Part shown: positions 26,048-35,235 of the stretch, one piece after another
Layout of the letters: each line of letters opens with the position of its first letter
How positions within the stretch are numbered: position 1 is the first letter of the stretch
The notes under the pieces: generated by a model
What the model saw: the letters and a program-made list of their open reading frames with translations, nothing else
Database searches by the model: none
Told to the model about the DNA's origin: nothing
Program-made: the position numbers and the translations under genes
NCBI RefSeq assembly: GCF_006738645.1
Contig: NZ_AP019700.1
Span: 384,001-448,000 of the forward strand
DNA from: Stella humosa
Lineage (GTDB): Bacteria > Pseudomonadota > Alphaproteobacteria > ATCC43930 > Allostellaceae
DNA length: 64,000 nucleotides
Direction of reading: 5' to 3'

Positions 26048-27423
26048 GGTGCGATCTCCGGCACGGCGATGTCGTGCAGGGCGGGGTCGGCCGCGGCGAA
26101 GAAGGCCCGGTCATGCTCGTAGCGGAAGGGAAACGGCCGGCAGGCGTCGAATCCCACCTTGCTGCCGATATAGTCCGGGAAGCCGGGATTGAGGCCGTGG
26201 CCGAACACCCGGTCGATCACCAGGATGCCGCTGGCCGGATCCATCCGCGTCGCCATCGCCCATTCCACGTCGCTGGCGCTGCGGATGTCGACGTCGTCGT
26301 CGACCACCGTCACCATCTTCAGCGGCGGAAAGGCGGCAAAAGCCGCCATGATCGCCTGCTTGCCCCATCCGGCTCGCTTCTGCCGCAAGGCCACCACCGC
26401 GTGATAGAAGCCGCAGCCGCCATGGGTGAAATAGACGTCCGTCACGCCCGGCACCTGGCGCTGCAGCAGCGAGAGCACGTTGGCCTCGCCCAGCAGCCCG
26501 ACCGAATTCCACACCTCCTTGCCCGACAGGATGGTCTGGAACACCGGCCGGTGGCGGCGGTGGATGCGGCGGACATGCACGACCGGCCGCGGCGCCCGCC
26601 TCGCATAATAGCCCGTCACCTCGGCGAACGGCCCCTCGTCGGCCACCTCGCCCGGGATCATCTCGCATTCCAGCGCGATCATCGCGTGGGCCACCATCTC
26701 GACCGGCGAGACGGTGCCGGCCACCAGCTCCAGCGGCGCGCCATGGAACGCGCTGGCGATGCCCAGCTCGTCGGTGTCTGCGGGGGCGGCCTCGGCGGGT
26801 GTGGCCGCCGCGAAGTGCAGGCCGGGTCCGACGCCGCAATTGAGGGTGAAGAACAAGGATTCCCCGCGCGCCCGCGCCTTCTCGAGATAGAGTTCCAGGT
26901 GGCGGCCGGAATCGATGTTGATGGTCATGGTGTCGGGCCCCGTCACCATGAACCGCTGGATGGACGCGTTGCGCACGCCGGTGTCGGGGTCGCGGGCGAT
27001 GACCACGGCGGCATCGAAATAGGCGCCGCCATCCTTCTCGGCGTGGGTCGGAATGGGCAGGGCGGCCAGGTCGACGGCGGGCTCCGTGACCTCCAGCACC
27101 GGCCCGGTCGCCACGACCACGGGGTCCACCGGCCGCTGCTGCCAGGCGCGGATGCAGTTGGAGACATGCTGCGGCAGGCCCCGCTCGGGCTGGCCCAGAA
27201 GGTCGGCCAGCAGGTCGCGCGACCAGTAGAGCCCGGTCACCACCGGCCAGCGATGGCCCTTCACCCGCTCGAACAGGACGGCGCGCGGCCCGCCCTCGAA
27301 GCGGGCGGCGATGCCGGCCAGCTCGTGCACCGGGTCGACCTCGGAGCGCACGCGCACCAGCCGGCCGCGCGCCGCGAGCGCGGCCAGGATCAGGTCGAGG
27401 TCGTGCAGCAGGTTGGCGGCCAT
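26044..27423 (-). CDS. UbiD family prFMN-dependent (de)carboxylase
   Basis: A 459-residue UbiD enzyme, expected to use prenylated FMN to remove or add CO2 on an unsaturated or aromatic acid. Residues matching the known metal/prFMN ligands are visible: N152 and R157 in RNASIQRFMV, H175 in DSGRHLELYL, E252 in ALECEM; the catalytic acid pair is E263 and E268 in DEGPFAEVTGYY. No UbiX/PadI prenyltransferase lies nearby and must be supplied elsewhere. It is not the ubiquinone UbiD by context, being embedded between an enolase paralogue (five bases upstream) and a CoA-ligase-like gene (four-base overlap). Substrate unknown. Confidence 0.92.
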   Translation of the reverse strand: MAANLLHDLDLILAALAARGRLVRVRSEVDPVHELAGIAARFEGGPRAVLFERVKGHRWPVVTGLYWSRDLLADLLGQPERGLPQHVSNCIRAWQQRPVDPVVVATGPVLEVTEPAVDLAALPIPTHAEKDGGAYFDAAVVIARDPDTGVRNASIQRFMVTGPDTMTINIDSGRHLELYLEKARARGESLFFTLNCGVGPGLHFAAATPAEAAPADTDELGIASAFHGAPLELVAGTVSPVEMVAHAMIALECEMIPGEVADEGPFAEVTGYYARRAPRPVVHVRRIHRRHRPVFQTILSGKEVWNSVGLLGEANVLSLLQRQVPGVTDVYFTHGGCGFYHAVVALRQKRAGWGKQAIMAAFAAFPPLKMVTVVDDDVDIRSASDVEWAMATRMDPASGILVIDRVFGHGLNPGFPDYIGSKVGFDACRPFPFRYEHDRAFFAAADPALHDIAVPEIAP

Positions 27424-27428
27424 GTCCG

Positions 27429-28724
27429 TCAGCCGGTCCTGGGGAAGATCCGCGCGGCGCGGAAGCGGGCGCGCTCGCCCAGGGCTTCCTCGATGCGCAG
27501 GGCCTCGTTCCACTTGGCCATGCGCTCGGAGCGCGCGAAGGAGCCGACCTTGAGCTGGTCGGCCTGCCAGCCGACAGCCAGGTGGACGACGGTCACGTCC
27601 TCGGTCTCGCCCGACCGGGCCGACACGATGGTGCGCATGCCGGCCGCCCGGGCGGCGTCGAAGGCGGCTTTGGTCTCGGTCAGGGTGCCGGCCTGGTTGG
27701 GCTTGATCAGGGCGGCGTTGCAGGCGCGGTCGGCGGCAGCCGTCTGGATGCGCTGGGCGCTGGTGACCAGGAAATCGTCGCCCACCACCAGTGCGCGGTC
27801 GCCGATGGCAGCCGTCACGGCGGCCATGCCGGCCGGGTCGTCCTCGCCCATCGGGTCCTCGACCGACACGATCGGGTGGCGATCGACCCAGCCGGCGACC
27901 CGCTCGGCCCATTCGTCGCGGCCATAGTCGCGCTCGTCCAGGCGCAGGCGATAGGCGCCGTCGCGGCCGAACTGGCTGGCGGCGACGTCGAGCGCGATCG
28001 CCACCTCCTCGCCCGGCTGGAAGCCTGCCTTCTCGATGGCGCGGGCCAGCGTCGCGATCGCTTCCTCGTTGTCGGCGAAGACCGGCCACCAGCCGCCCTC
28101 GTCGGCCACGCCCTGGCGCCGGCCGTCGGCGGCCATCAGGGCGCCGGCTGCGCGATAGACCTCGGCCGTCCAATCGAGCGCCTGGGCGAAGCTGGCGGCG
28201 CCGGGGCAGACCACCATGAAATCCTGCAGGTCGACGCGGGCATCGGCATGGGCGCCGCCGCCGAAGATCTGGATCTCGGGCAGGGGCATGACGACCGGGC
28301 CGTCGGCGGCGCTGCCGGCCAGCCAGCGCCACAGCGGCATGTCGTGGGCAGCCGCCGTCGCGTGGGCCGCCGCCATGGACACCGCGATGGTGGCGTTGCC
28401 GCCCAGCCGGCTCTTGTTGGGCGTGCCGTCGAGCTGGATCAGGCGACCGTCGACCCCTGCCTGGTCGGCCGCGTCCATGCCGGCGACGGCGGGCGCGATC
28501 TCGGTGCGGATGGCCCGCAGCGCGTCCTGCACGTCGAGCCCGCCGAAGGCGCTGCCGCCGTCGCGGCGATCGACCGCCTCGCCCGACCCCATGGAGGCGC
28601 CGGCCGGCGCGATGGCGCGGCCCATCGCGCCGTTGCCGGTGGTGATCTCCACCTCGACGGTTGGACGGCCGCGCGAATCCCACACCCGGCGGGCATGGAC
28701 GCGGCGGATGCTGGTGTCAGGCAT
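27429..28724 (-). CDS. Enolase paralogue with altered active site
   Basis: A 431-residue enolase-superfamily enzyme, colinear with glycolytic enolase. Metal ligands D246, E289 and the GDD aspartate at 316/317 are kept, as are S44 (GAS loop), H159, E209, K341, R370, S371 and K392. Two positions differ from housekeeping enolases: the His of the SHRSGETED loop is Ala (A369), and the Glu of the QEF motif is Asp (D168). The flexible loop is also changed (GASMGSGEA instead of GASTGSREA). These changes suggest a related dehydration or elimination on a different phosphorylated acid rather than 2-phosphoglycerate. It overlaps the kinase gene by eight bases and precedes ubiD by five. Confidence 0.86.
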   Translation of the reverse strand: MPDTSIRRVHARRVWDSRGRPTVEVEITTGNGAMGRAIAPAGASMGSGEAVDRRDGGSAFGGLDVQDALRAIRTEIAPAVAGMDAADQAGVDGRLIQLDGTPNKSRLGGNATIAVSMAAAHATAAAHDMPLWRWLAGSAADGPVVMPLPEIQIFGGGAHADARVDLQDFMVVCPGAASFAQALDWTAEVYRAAGALMAADGRRQGVADEGGWWPVFADNEEAIATLARAIEKAGFQPGEEVAIALDVAASQFGRDGAYRLRLDERDYGRDEWAERVAGWVDRHPIVSVEDPMGEDDPAGMAAVTAAIGDRALVVGDDFLVTSAQRIQTAAADRACNAALIKPNQAGTLTETKAAFDAARAAGMRTIVSARSGETEDVTVVHLAVGWQADQLKVGSFARSERMAKWNEALRIEEALGERARFRAARIFPRTG

Positions 28725-29721
28725 GGTGCAGTTCCGCTTCCCATTGGCTCCGGACGGCGTCCAGGCGCGCGACCGGGGATTGCAGCAGGCGCCGGGCGAC
28801 GCGACGCACGCGGTCGCGATCGGCCTCGAGGGTCAGGTATTCGACGGGCGACTTGCCGTCGACACGGGCGAGGAACAGGCCCGGCAGCAGGGTGGCCGCC
28901 CGGGCCTCGGCCGCGGCCGGTGCCTCCCAGGTGACGCCCGCCAGCCAGCTCGCGGCCAGCCGGTCGAAAGACGCCAGGAAGCCGGCGCGCGCGCCCGGGT
29001 TCCACAGGCATTTCAGCAGCAGGTGGTTGAGGCAGAAGGCGATGTCGAACACCGGGTCGCCGTACCAGGCGCATTCGGCGTCCAGGAACACCGGCCCGTC
29101 CGGCCCGAGCAGGATGTTCTTCGGGCTGACGTCGCCATGGACGAGCGCCAGCCGGGTGTCGGCCGTGCGCTGCGCCAACCCTTCCAGGATCGGTGCCAGG
29201 TCGGGGTGCGCGCGCGCCGTCGCCAGCAGGTAGGGCTCCAGCCGGATGGCGTGGAAGACGGCGTCGGTGGCAAAGCGCCGGGCGATGTCCGCGTCGCCGG
29301 CCGTGGCTGCGTGAATGCGGGCCAGCGTCGTGCCGACCCGGGCGGCATCGGCCGGGTCGACCCGGCCGTCGCGCAGCTCGGTCTTCCACAGGCGCCAGCG
29401 GGCGGGGTCGAAGAACTCCATGGCGAACAGGCCGGCTTCGGCGTCGTGGGCCAGGATGCGCGGGGCGGCACCGGGCACGATGGCGCGCGCGGTCTCGATC
29501 CACTCCGCCTCGAAGGCGTTGCGGCCGACCGGCGCCCGCCAGTCCTGCGCCACCTTCAGCTTGGCCAGCGCCCGCTTGACGCAGAACACCCGGTCGGCCG
29601 TCTCCACCTTCCAGATGTCGGAGGAAACGCCGCCCGTCAGCGGGGTCAGGCGCGCCGCCGCTCCGTCGGCCACGAGGCCGAGGCGGCGAAGGATGGGAAG
29701 GAGGTCGGTCTGTTCTGTCAC
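28717..29721 (-). CDS. APH-fold small-molecule kinase
   Basis: A 334-residue kinase of the aminoglycoside phosphotransferase/choline kinase fold. It has the nucleotide-loop region GGVSSDIWKVET, the ATP-anchoring lysine in VFCVKRALAKLKV, the Brenner motif HGDVSPKNILL with catalytic Asp and Asn, and the metal-binding segment FLDAECAWYGDPVFDIAFCL. The last stretch is reminiscent of methylthioribose-kinase-type members. The start at GTG 29721 (VTEQTDLLPILRRLG) is chosen because homology begins there; an ATG at 29808 is possible. It is the first gene of the operon with the enolase paralogue, so it probably phosphorylates that enzyme's substrate. Antibiotic resistance is unlikely. Confidence 0.85.
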   Translation of the reverse strand: MTEQTDLLPILRRLGLVADGAAARLTPLTGGVSSDIWKVETADRVFCVKRALAKLKVAQDWRAPVGRNAFEAEWIETARAIVPGAAPRILAHDAEAGLFAMEFFDPARWRLWKTELRDGRVDPADAARVGTTLARIHAATAGDADIARRFATDAVFHAIRLEPYLLATARAHPDLAPILEGLAQRTADTRLALVHGDVSPKNILLGPDGPVFLDAECAWYGDPVFDIAFCLNHLLLKCLWNPGARAGFLASFDRLAASWLAGVTWEAPAAAEARAATLLPGLFLARVDGKSPVEYLTLEADRDRVRRVARRLLQSPVARLDAVRSQWEAELHHA

Positions 29722-29840
29722 GGCACGAATATCCCCGACCGTAATCGACCGCGCGGCCGAGCGCGAGGGTGCTTTTCCCCGGCCGCGGATCGCCGTACTG
29801 TTCGCCAACGGCCCGGCCGGAATCGGCCCGGACGCGCGGC

Positions 29841-31130
29841 ATGCACCCGCCGCCCGTTCCTCGGGGCCGCCTGCCAGGACGCTTCGCCATCAGCAGCATC
29901 GGCCTCATCTTCCGTGCCCTGCGGAACCCGAACTACGCCGTCTATGTCGCGGGCAACTCGGTATCGCTCGTCGGCACCTGGATGCAGCGCATCGGCGTCG
30001 GCTGGCTCACCTGGGAGCTGACGCAGTCCGGCACCTGGCTCGGCCTCGTCGCCTTCGCGGACCTTTTCCCGTCCGTCTTCTTCGGCCCGCTGGGCGGGGC
30101 GATCGCCGACCGCTTCGACCGCCTGCGCATCATCCTGACCTCGCAGATCCTGGCGATGCTCCAGGCGGCGACGCTCTTCGTGCTGACGGCGACGGACGTC
30201 ATCAACATGACGCTGCTGTTCATCCTGGTGCTGATCAACGGGGTGGTGATCGGCTTCAACCAGCCCTCGCGCCTAGCCATCATCTCCAGCCTGGTGCCGC
30301 GGCAGGACCTGTCGACGGCGGTCGCCATCAATTCCATCGTCTTCAACCTCGCCCGCTTCGTCGGCCCGGCGCTGGCCGGCGCCCTCATCGTCTCGGGCGG
30401 GACGGGGGCGGTGTTCGGCGCCAACGCGGTCACCTTCCTGGCCTTCCTGCTGGCCCTGACGCGCATCCGCCTGCCCAAGGCCGAGAAGCCCGAGAAGGTC
30501 GAGCATCGCCGCTCTATCCTGGGCGATGTGGCCGACGGCATCCGCTACACCGCGCGCCATCCCGGGGTGGGGCCGCTGCTGCTGTTGCTCAGCATCAACT
30601 CGATCACGGTGCGCCCGTTCGTCGAGCTGCTGCCGGGCTTTGCCGCCGACGTGTTCGAGCGCGGCGCCGACGGCCTGGCCCTGATGACCTCTGTCATCGG
30701 CGGCGGCGCCATCGTGGCCGGCATCTGGCTCGCAAGGCGCGAGGGCATGCGCGGGCTGACCATGATCACGATGTGGAGCACGCTGCTGATCTCGATCTCG
30801 ACGCTGGCCTTCGTCGCCAGCGGTCGGTTCGAACTGGGCCTGGCCTGCCTGGCCGTGTCGGGCATGGGCCTGGTGGCGAGCGGCGTCACCACCCAGACGC
30901 TGGTGCAGACGGCGGTCGACCAGCGCATGCGCGGCCGCGTCCTCAGCCTCTACGGCATCATCTTTCGCGGCGGGCCGGCGGCGGGCGCGCTTGCCATCGG
31001 CACCCTGTCGGACGCGATCGGCCTGCAGCTCGCCATGGGCATCGGCGCGGTCACGGGCATCGTCGCCTGGCTCTGGGCCTGGCGCCGGCGCGGCGTGATG
31101 GTGGCATCGCTGGAGCCGCCGGGGTCCTAG
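29841..31130 (+). CDS. MFS transporter (MFS_3, enterobactin-exporter-like)
   Basis: A 429-residue inner-membrane transporter with about 12 predicted helices. The start AISSIGLIFRALRNPNYAVY and VSLVGTWMQRIGVGWLTWEL are typical of MFS_3 exporters, followed by the loop motif GGAIADRFDRLRI and the NQPSRLAIISSLVPRQDL segment. The second half contains VQTAVDQRMRGRVLSLYG. Substrate unknown. It is divergent from the kinase operon, with a gap of about 120 bases, so it could export or import a metabolite of that pathway; this is a guess from position. ATG 29841 is chosen over 29769 because the extension is not membrane-like. Confidence 0.88.
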   Translation: MHPPPVPRGRLPGRFAISSIGLIFRALRNPNYAVYVAGNSVSLVGTWMQRIGVGWLTWELTQSGTWLGLVAFADLFPSVFFGPLGGAIADRFDRLRIILTSQILAMLQAATLFVLTATDVINMTLLFILVLINGVVIGFNQPSRLAIISSLVPRQDLSTAVAINSIVFNLARFVGPALAGALIVSGGTGAVFGANAVTFLAFLLALTRIRLPKAEKPEKVEHRRSILGDVADGIRYTARHPGVGPLLLLLSINSITVRPFVELLPGFAADVFERGADGLALMTSVIGGGAIVAGIWLARREGMRGLTMITMWSTLLISISTLAFVASGRFELGLACLAVSGMGLVASGVTTQTLVQTAVDQRMRGRVLSLYGIIFRGGPAAGALAIGTLSDAIGLQLAMGIGAVTGIVAWLWAWRRRGVMVASLEPPGS

Positions 31131-31136
31131 CCGGCC

Positions 31137-32135
31137 CTACCGCATGTAGCCGTTGGCACGGAACCAAGCGACGGCGTCGGCCAGCCCCTCGATCGCCGGC
31201 CGGGGCCGATAGCCCAGGCGGGCCGTGGCCTTGGCGTGCGAGAAATGCATCGGCTGGCGGGCCATGCGCAGCAGGTCGCGGGTGAGCGGCGGTGTGGCAC
31301 CCAGCAGCCGGGCGCCGGCCTCGGCCAGGATCGCCAGCGGCCACAAGGGCGCGATCGGCAGGCGGATGGCGGGCGGGCGGCGGCCGCCCAGGCGGGCCGC
31401 CATGCCGATGACCGCGCCCAGCGACAGGTTCTCGGCCCCCAGCACGTGGCGCTGGCCGATCTCGCCGCGCTCGAAGGCCAGGCGATGGCCGATCGCCACA
31501 TCCTCGACATGGACGATGTTGAGGCCCGAGCGCACATAGGCCGGCAGCCGCCCGCGCGCGGCGTCCAGCACCATGCGGCCGGTCGGCGTCGGCTTGATGT
31601 CGCGCGGGCCGACGGGGGCGGCGGGGTTGACGATGACGGCGGGCAGGCCGCGCTCGCGCACCATCGCCGACACTGCGGCCTCGGCCAGGAACTTCGATCG
31701 CTTGTAGGGGCCGATCATGTCGGCCAGGGCGACCGGCGTGTCCTCGTCGCCGGGCGAGCCGTCGGCCGGGTGGCCCAGTACGGCGATGCTGCTGGTATGG
31801 ACGATGCGTGGCGTGCCGGCGGCCAATGCGGCCTCCATGATCGCAACGGTGCCGTCGACGTTGGCTGCCATCATCGCCGTGGGGTCGGGCGCCCACAGGC
31901 GATAGTCGGCCGCGACATGGAACAGGGCGTCCACCCCGGCGATGGCGCGCTCGAGCGACGGGCGGTCCTCGAGCCGGCCCTCGCACAGGACGACGTCCAG
32001 GCCGGCCAGGTTGCGGCGGTCGCTATCGGGCCGCACGAGCGCGCGGACGCGGTGGCCATGGGCCAGCAGTTCGCGCACGACGGCCGCGCCGACGAAGCCG
32101 GTGCCGCCGGTGACGAGGCTGAGCGGCCCCGTCAT
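31137..32135 (-). CDS. hpnA: Hopanoid-associated sugar epimerase HpnA
   Basis: A 332-residue extended short-chain dehydrogenase. The NAD-binding start VTGGTGFVGAAVVRELLAHG, the DALFHVAADYRLW segment, the catalytic YKRSK and the VIVNPAAPVGPRDIKPTPTG stretch are characteristic of HpnA, which is regularly encoded with hopanoid genes. A proposed role is in forming the sugar-derived head group, but the reaction is unproven. It overlaps hpnH by four bases, which supports the assignment. Confidence 0.9.
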   Translation of the reverse strand: MTGPLSLVTGGTGFVGAAVVRELLAHGHRVRALVRPDSDRRNLAGLDVVLCEGRLEDRPSLERAIAGVDALFHVAADYRLWAPDPTAMMAANVDGTVAIMEAALAAGTPRIVHTSSIAVLGHPADGSPGDEDTPVALADMIGPYKRSKFLAEAAVSAMVRERGLPAVIVNPAAPVGPRDIKPTPTGRMVLDAARGRLPAYVRSGLNIVHVEDVAIGHRLAFERGEIGQRHVLGAENLSLGAVIGMAARLGGRRPPAIRLPIAPLWPLAILAEAGARLLGATPPLTRDLLRMARQPMHFSHAKATARLGYRPRPAIEGLADAVAWFRANGYMR

Positions 32136-33247
32136 CGCCGCTCGGCCGGCCTTGCGACCGCAGCCGCCACCAGCCGGTCATGGACATGCTCGGCCGGCCG
32201 CTGCCGGTCGAGCGGGATGTCAGGCGCCATCGGCCCATGCGTCCGCGGGCCGGCGAGTGCCGCGCGGGCCGCGGCCCAGGGCCGGCGGATGGAATCGGCC
32301 ACGGCCGTCGCCTCGTAGCCGGAATGGACCATGCAGTCGGCGCATTTCTCGTAGCGGCCGGTACCGTAGGCATCCCAGTCCGTCTCTTCCATCAGCGCCC
32401 GGAAGCTGGGGGCATAGCCTTCGCCCAGCAGGTAGCAGGGGCGCTGCCAGCCGAAGACTGTGCGCGTCGGGTTGCCCCAGGGGCTGCAGCGATAGTCCTG
32501 GTTGCCGGCCAGGAAATCGAGATAGAGCGCCGATTGCGCGATCGGCCAGCGCCGGGCGCCGGCCCGGCCCAGCACGGCGCGGAACAGGTCGCGCACCCGC
32601 TGCCGCTTCAGGAAATGGGCCTGGTCGGGCGCGCGCTCATAGGCATAGCCGGGCGAGATGGTGATGCCGTCGATGCCCAGCGCGGCGGTCTGCTCCAGGA
32701 ACCGGCCGACGCGCTCGGGCTCGGCATCGTCGAAGAGGGTGCAGTTGATGTTGACGCGGAAGCCGGCGCCCTTGGCCGCGGCGATGGCCGCCACCGCCCG
32801 GTCGTAGACGCCGGCCCGGCAGACCGAGCGGTCATGCATGCCGCGGTCGCCGTCGAGATGCACCGACCAGGTGAAGTAGGGGCCGGGGCGATAGTCGCCC
32901 AGGCGCTTCTCCAGCAGCAGGGCGTTGGTGCACAGATAGACGAAGCGCCGCCGCGCGGTGATGGCAGCCGCGATCTGCGGCATCTCCCGGTGCAGCAGCG
33001 GCTCGCCGCCGGCGATCGAGACCACCGGCGCCGGGCATTCGTCGACCGCCTCCAGGCACTCGGCCAGGCTGAGGCGACGGTTCAGGATCTCATCCGGATA
33101 GTCGATCTTGCCGCAGCCCGCGCAGGCGAGGTTGCAGCGGAAGAGCGGCTCCAGCATCAGCACCAGCGGATAGCGCCGGCGGCGGGCCAGATGCTGGCGC
33201 AACGCGTACCAGCCGACAGAAGCCACCTGGCGCAGCGGCACCGCCAT
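32132..33247 (-). CDS. hpnH: Adenosylhopane-forming radical SAM enzyme HpnH
   Basis: A 371-residue radical SAM enzyme that joins a 5'-deoxyadenosyl group to diploptene, the first step of extended (C35) hopanoid synthesis. The [4Fe-4S] motif is CNLACAGC (C38, C42, C45), followed by GKIDYPDEILNRRLSLAECL and SIAGGEPLLHREMPQIA, diagnostic of HpnH. Further cysteines sit in DYRCSPWGNPTR, RPCYLLGEGYAPSF and KCADCMVHSGYE. The C-terminal 50 residues are less conserved. It is followed by hpnA (four-base overlap) and preceded by ispH, coupling isoprenoid supply and hopanoid tailoring. Confidence 0.95.
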   Translation of the reverse strand: MAVPLRQVASVGWYALRQHLARRRRYPLVLMLEPLFRCNLACAGCGKIDYPDEILNRRLSLAECLEAVDECPAPVVSIAGGEPLLHREMPQIAAAITARRRFVYLCTNALLLEKRLGDYRPGPYFTWSVHLDGDRGMHDRSVCRAGVYDRAVAAIAAAKGAGFRVNINCTLFDDAEPERVGRFLEQTAALGIDGITISPGYAYERAPDQAHFLKRQRVRDLFRAVLGRAGARRWPIAQSALYLDFLAGNQDYRCSPWGNPTRTVFGWQRPCYLLGEGYAPSFRALMEETDWDAYGTGRYEKCADCMVHSGYEATAVADSIRRPWAAARAALAGPRTHGPMAPDIPLDRQRPAEHVHDRLVAAAVARPAERR

Positions 33248-33268
33248 CGGCCGGGCTCCGCCTGGCGC

Positions 33269-34249
33269 TCAGGCCGTGCGGGCGACGGGCTCCGGGTCGG
33301 CCAGTTCGGCCGGCAGCCGGAAGTGCATGTCCTCGACCGCCCCGGTCAGGCGCCGCACTTGCGCCGGGCGCAGCCGGCCCAGTGCGGCGATCACGCCCTG
33401 CACCAGGTGTTCCGGCGCCGACGCCCCGGCGGTGATGCCGACCGAGCGCCGGCCGTCGAGCCAGGCCGGGTCGAGCCCGTCGGCATCGTCGATCAGGAAG
33501 GCGGTCCGCCCCATCTCCTGCGCCAGTTCGCGCAGGCGGTTGGAGTTGGAGCTGTTGGGCGAACCCACGACCAGCACCAGGTCGGTCTCGGCGGCAAGCT
33601 GGCGGACGGCCTCCTGCCGGTTCTGGGTCGCGTAGCAGATGTCGCGGATGCCGGGGCCGACGATGGTGGGGAAGCGTGCCTGCAAGGCGGCGATCACCTC
33701 GCGCGTGTCGTCGACCGCCAGCGTCGTCTGGGTGACGAAGGCAAGCTGGTCGGGATCGGTCACCTCCAGCCGGGCCACGTCTTCGGCGGTCTCGACCAGG
33801 TGCACCCGGCCGGGGATCTGGCCGATCGTGCCGACCACCTCGGGATGGCCGGCATGGCCGATCAGCACCACCTCGCGCCCCTGGCGGACATAGCGCTGCC
33901 CGCCCAGATGGACGCGGGTCACCAGGGGGCAGGTGGCGTCGATGACGTGGAGCGACCGCTGGCCGGCCTCGTCCTCGACCGCGCGGGCAACGCCGTGGGC
34001 GCTGAAGATGGTCACCGCACCCGGCGGCACCTCGTCCAGCTCGCCCACGAAGATGGCGCCCTTGGCGCGCAGGTCCTGCACCACATGGCGGTTGTGGACG
34101 ATCTCATGGCGCACATAGACGGGCGCGCCATACTTGGCGAGTGCGCGCTCGACGATCTCGATGGCCCGTTCGACGCCGGCGCAGAAGCCGCGCGGTTCGG
34201 CCAGCACGATGTCGAGGGGCTCGCCCTCCAGGATCGGGTCGCTGTTCAT
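33269..34249 (-). CDS. ispH: 4-hydroxy-3-methylbut-2-enyl diphosphate reductase IspH
   Basis: A 326-residue iron-sulfur enzyme making IPP and DMAPP in the last step of the MEP isoprenoid pathway. The three cluster cysteines are C23 ([11 protein letters not shown]), C107 ([11 protein letters not shown]) and C205 ([10 protein letters not shown]). The active-site segments [10 protein letters not shown] and SAHGVA and the substrate-binding [10 protein letters not shown] are all intact. The ATG at 34249 is preferred over 34261. It is the second gene of the mlaA-ispH-hpnH-hpnA run; the linkage to hopanoid genes fits the high isoprenoid demand. Confidence 0.97.
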   Translation of the reverse strand: MNSDPILEGEPLDIVLAEPRGFCAGVERAIEIVERALAKYGAPVYVRHEIVHNRHVVQDLRAKGAIFVGELDEVPPGAVTIFSAHGVARAVEDEAGQRSLHVIDATCPLVTRVHLGGQRYVRQGREVVLIGHAGHPEVVGTIGQIPGRVHLVETAEDVARLEVTDPDQLAFVTQTTLAVDDTREVIAALQARFPTIVGPGIRDICYATQNRQEAVRQLAAETDLVLVVGSPNSSNSNRLRELAQEMGRTAFLIDDADGLDPAWLDGRRSVGITAGASAPEHLVQGVIAALGRLRPAQVRRLTGAVEDMHFRLPAELADPEPVARTA

Positions 34250-34292
34250 GGCCGGCACCATAGCATGGGCCGGCCATCCTGTCCGGCGGCGC

Positions 34293-35099
34293 CTACTGGC
34301 GCTCGGCGATGGAGACCCGCTCGGGCGCGTCGGCGGCGGCCGAGACGCGCTCGATTTCCACCGGCATCTCCGACACCTGGTGGGCGGCCCGGCGCAGTTC
34401 CTCGTGCCGGCGCTGGCGCGACAGGGTGCGGATCTGGGCATAGAAATCGAGCGAGTTGCGCTCGATCTCGTCCAGCGTGTCGATCACCTGCGCGCGCTTG
34501 TCGAGCACGTCGAGGCCGGTGCGGGTGTAGGTGATCCAGTCCATGTCGTTGGCCGAGGCCGCCCACATGAAGGGGTCCATCAGCATGTCGGCGACCATGC
34601 CGACCGTGTCGCGCGGGTTGGACGGGCCGATCAGCGGCAGCACGATGTAGGGGCCCTCGCCCGTGCCCCACTGGTTCAGGGTCTTGCCGAAGTCGTTGGG
34701 CTTGCGCGGCAGGCCCATGTCGGCCGACGGCTGCATGATGCCGGCGACGCCGACCGTGGTGTTGATCGCAAAGCGCGCCACCGCGTCGCCCGCGCCGCCC
34801 AGGTCGCCCTGCAGCAGGTGGTTGGCGGCGTAGACCGGCTCCTTCAGGTTGCCCAGCACGTTGCGGACGGCCTCGCGGCCCTCTTCCGGCACGACGCCGC
34901 GATAGATCATGGCGGCCGGCTTGATCAGCAGCCCGTCGATGACGCGGTTGACGGCGAAGACCTCGCGATTCAGCGGCTCGAGGGGATCGTTCTCCTCCTC
35001 CCACTGGGCGCGTTCGGCCGGGTCCTGGGGTGGCGAGGCGCAGCCCAGCAGTGCGACCAGGGCGGCAGAGGCGCAGATCAGGCTAAGGGGACGCTTCAC
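34293..35099 (-). CDS. mlaA: Outer-membrane lipoprotein MlaA (VacJ)
   Basis: A 268-residue lipoprotein with a lipobox LVALLGC (C20) after a short signal peptide. The MlaA core is clear: [40 protein letters not shown] and [20 protein letters not shown], followed by [14 protein letters not shown]. MlaA sits in the outer membrane and removes misplaced phospholipids from the outer leaflet, handing them to periplasmic MlaC. No mlaBCDEF genes are here. Its place at the head of the ispH-hpnH-hpnA run suggests shared control of outer-membrane lipid composition. Confidence 0.95.
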   Translation of the reverse strand: MKRPLSLICASAALVALLGCASPPQDPAERAQWEEENDPLEPLNREVFAVNRVIDGLLIKPAAMIYRGVVPEEGREAVRNVLGNLKEPVYAANHLLQGDLGGAGDAVARFAINTTVGVAGIMQPSADMGLPRKPNDFGKTLNQWGTGEGPYIVLPLIGPSNPRDTVGMVADMLMDPFMWAASANDMDWITYTRTGLDVLDKRAQVIDTLDEIERNSLDFYAQIRTLSRQRRHEELRRAAHQVSEMPVEIERVSAAADAPERVSIAERQ

Positions 35100-35235
35100 G
35101 GGCCCTCGACGGCAGGAAGAGCCGAGCCAACCTCGGCAGGATGCTCAAGGCCGGGTATCGCAGGGAACCGGAGCCGCAAGCGACCCGAGCAATTAGCACG
35201 ATTCCGAAAACGCGACGAGTCGCTTCGACCGGTCG

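Noticed and set aside
26044-27423. Ubiquinone-biosynthesis UbiD
   Set aside because: Sequence of the family is right, but no ubi genes are near and the operon suggests another substrate.
27429-28724. Housekeeping glycolytic enolase
   Set aside because: Two active-site positions (A369, D168) and the mobile loop differ from canonical enolases, and the neighbours are not glycolytic or pyrG/ftsB-type genes.
28717-29721. Aminoglycoside resistance kinase
   Set aside because: The fold fits, but operon context with enolase-like, UbiD and ligase genes and the FLDAECAWYGDP motif point to a metabolic kinase.
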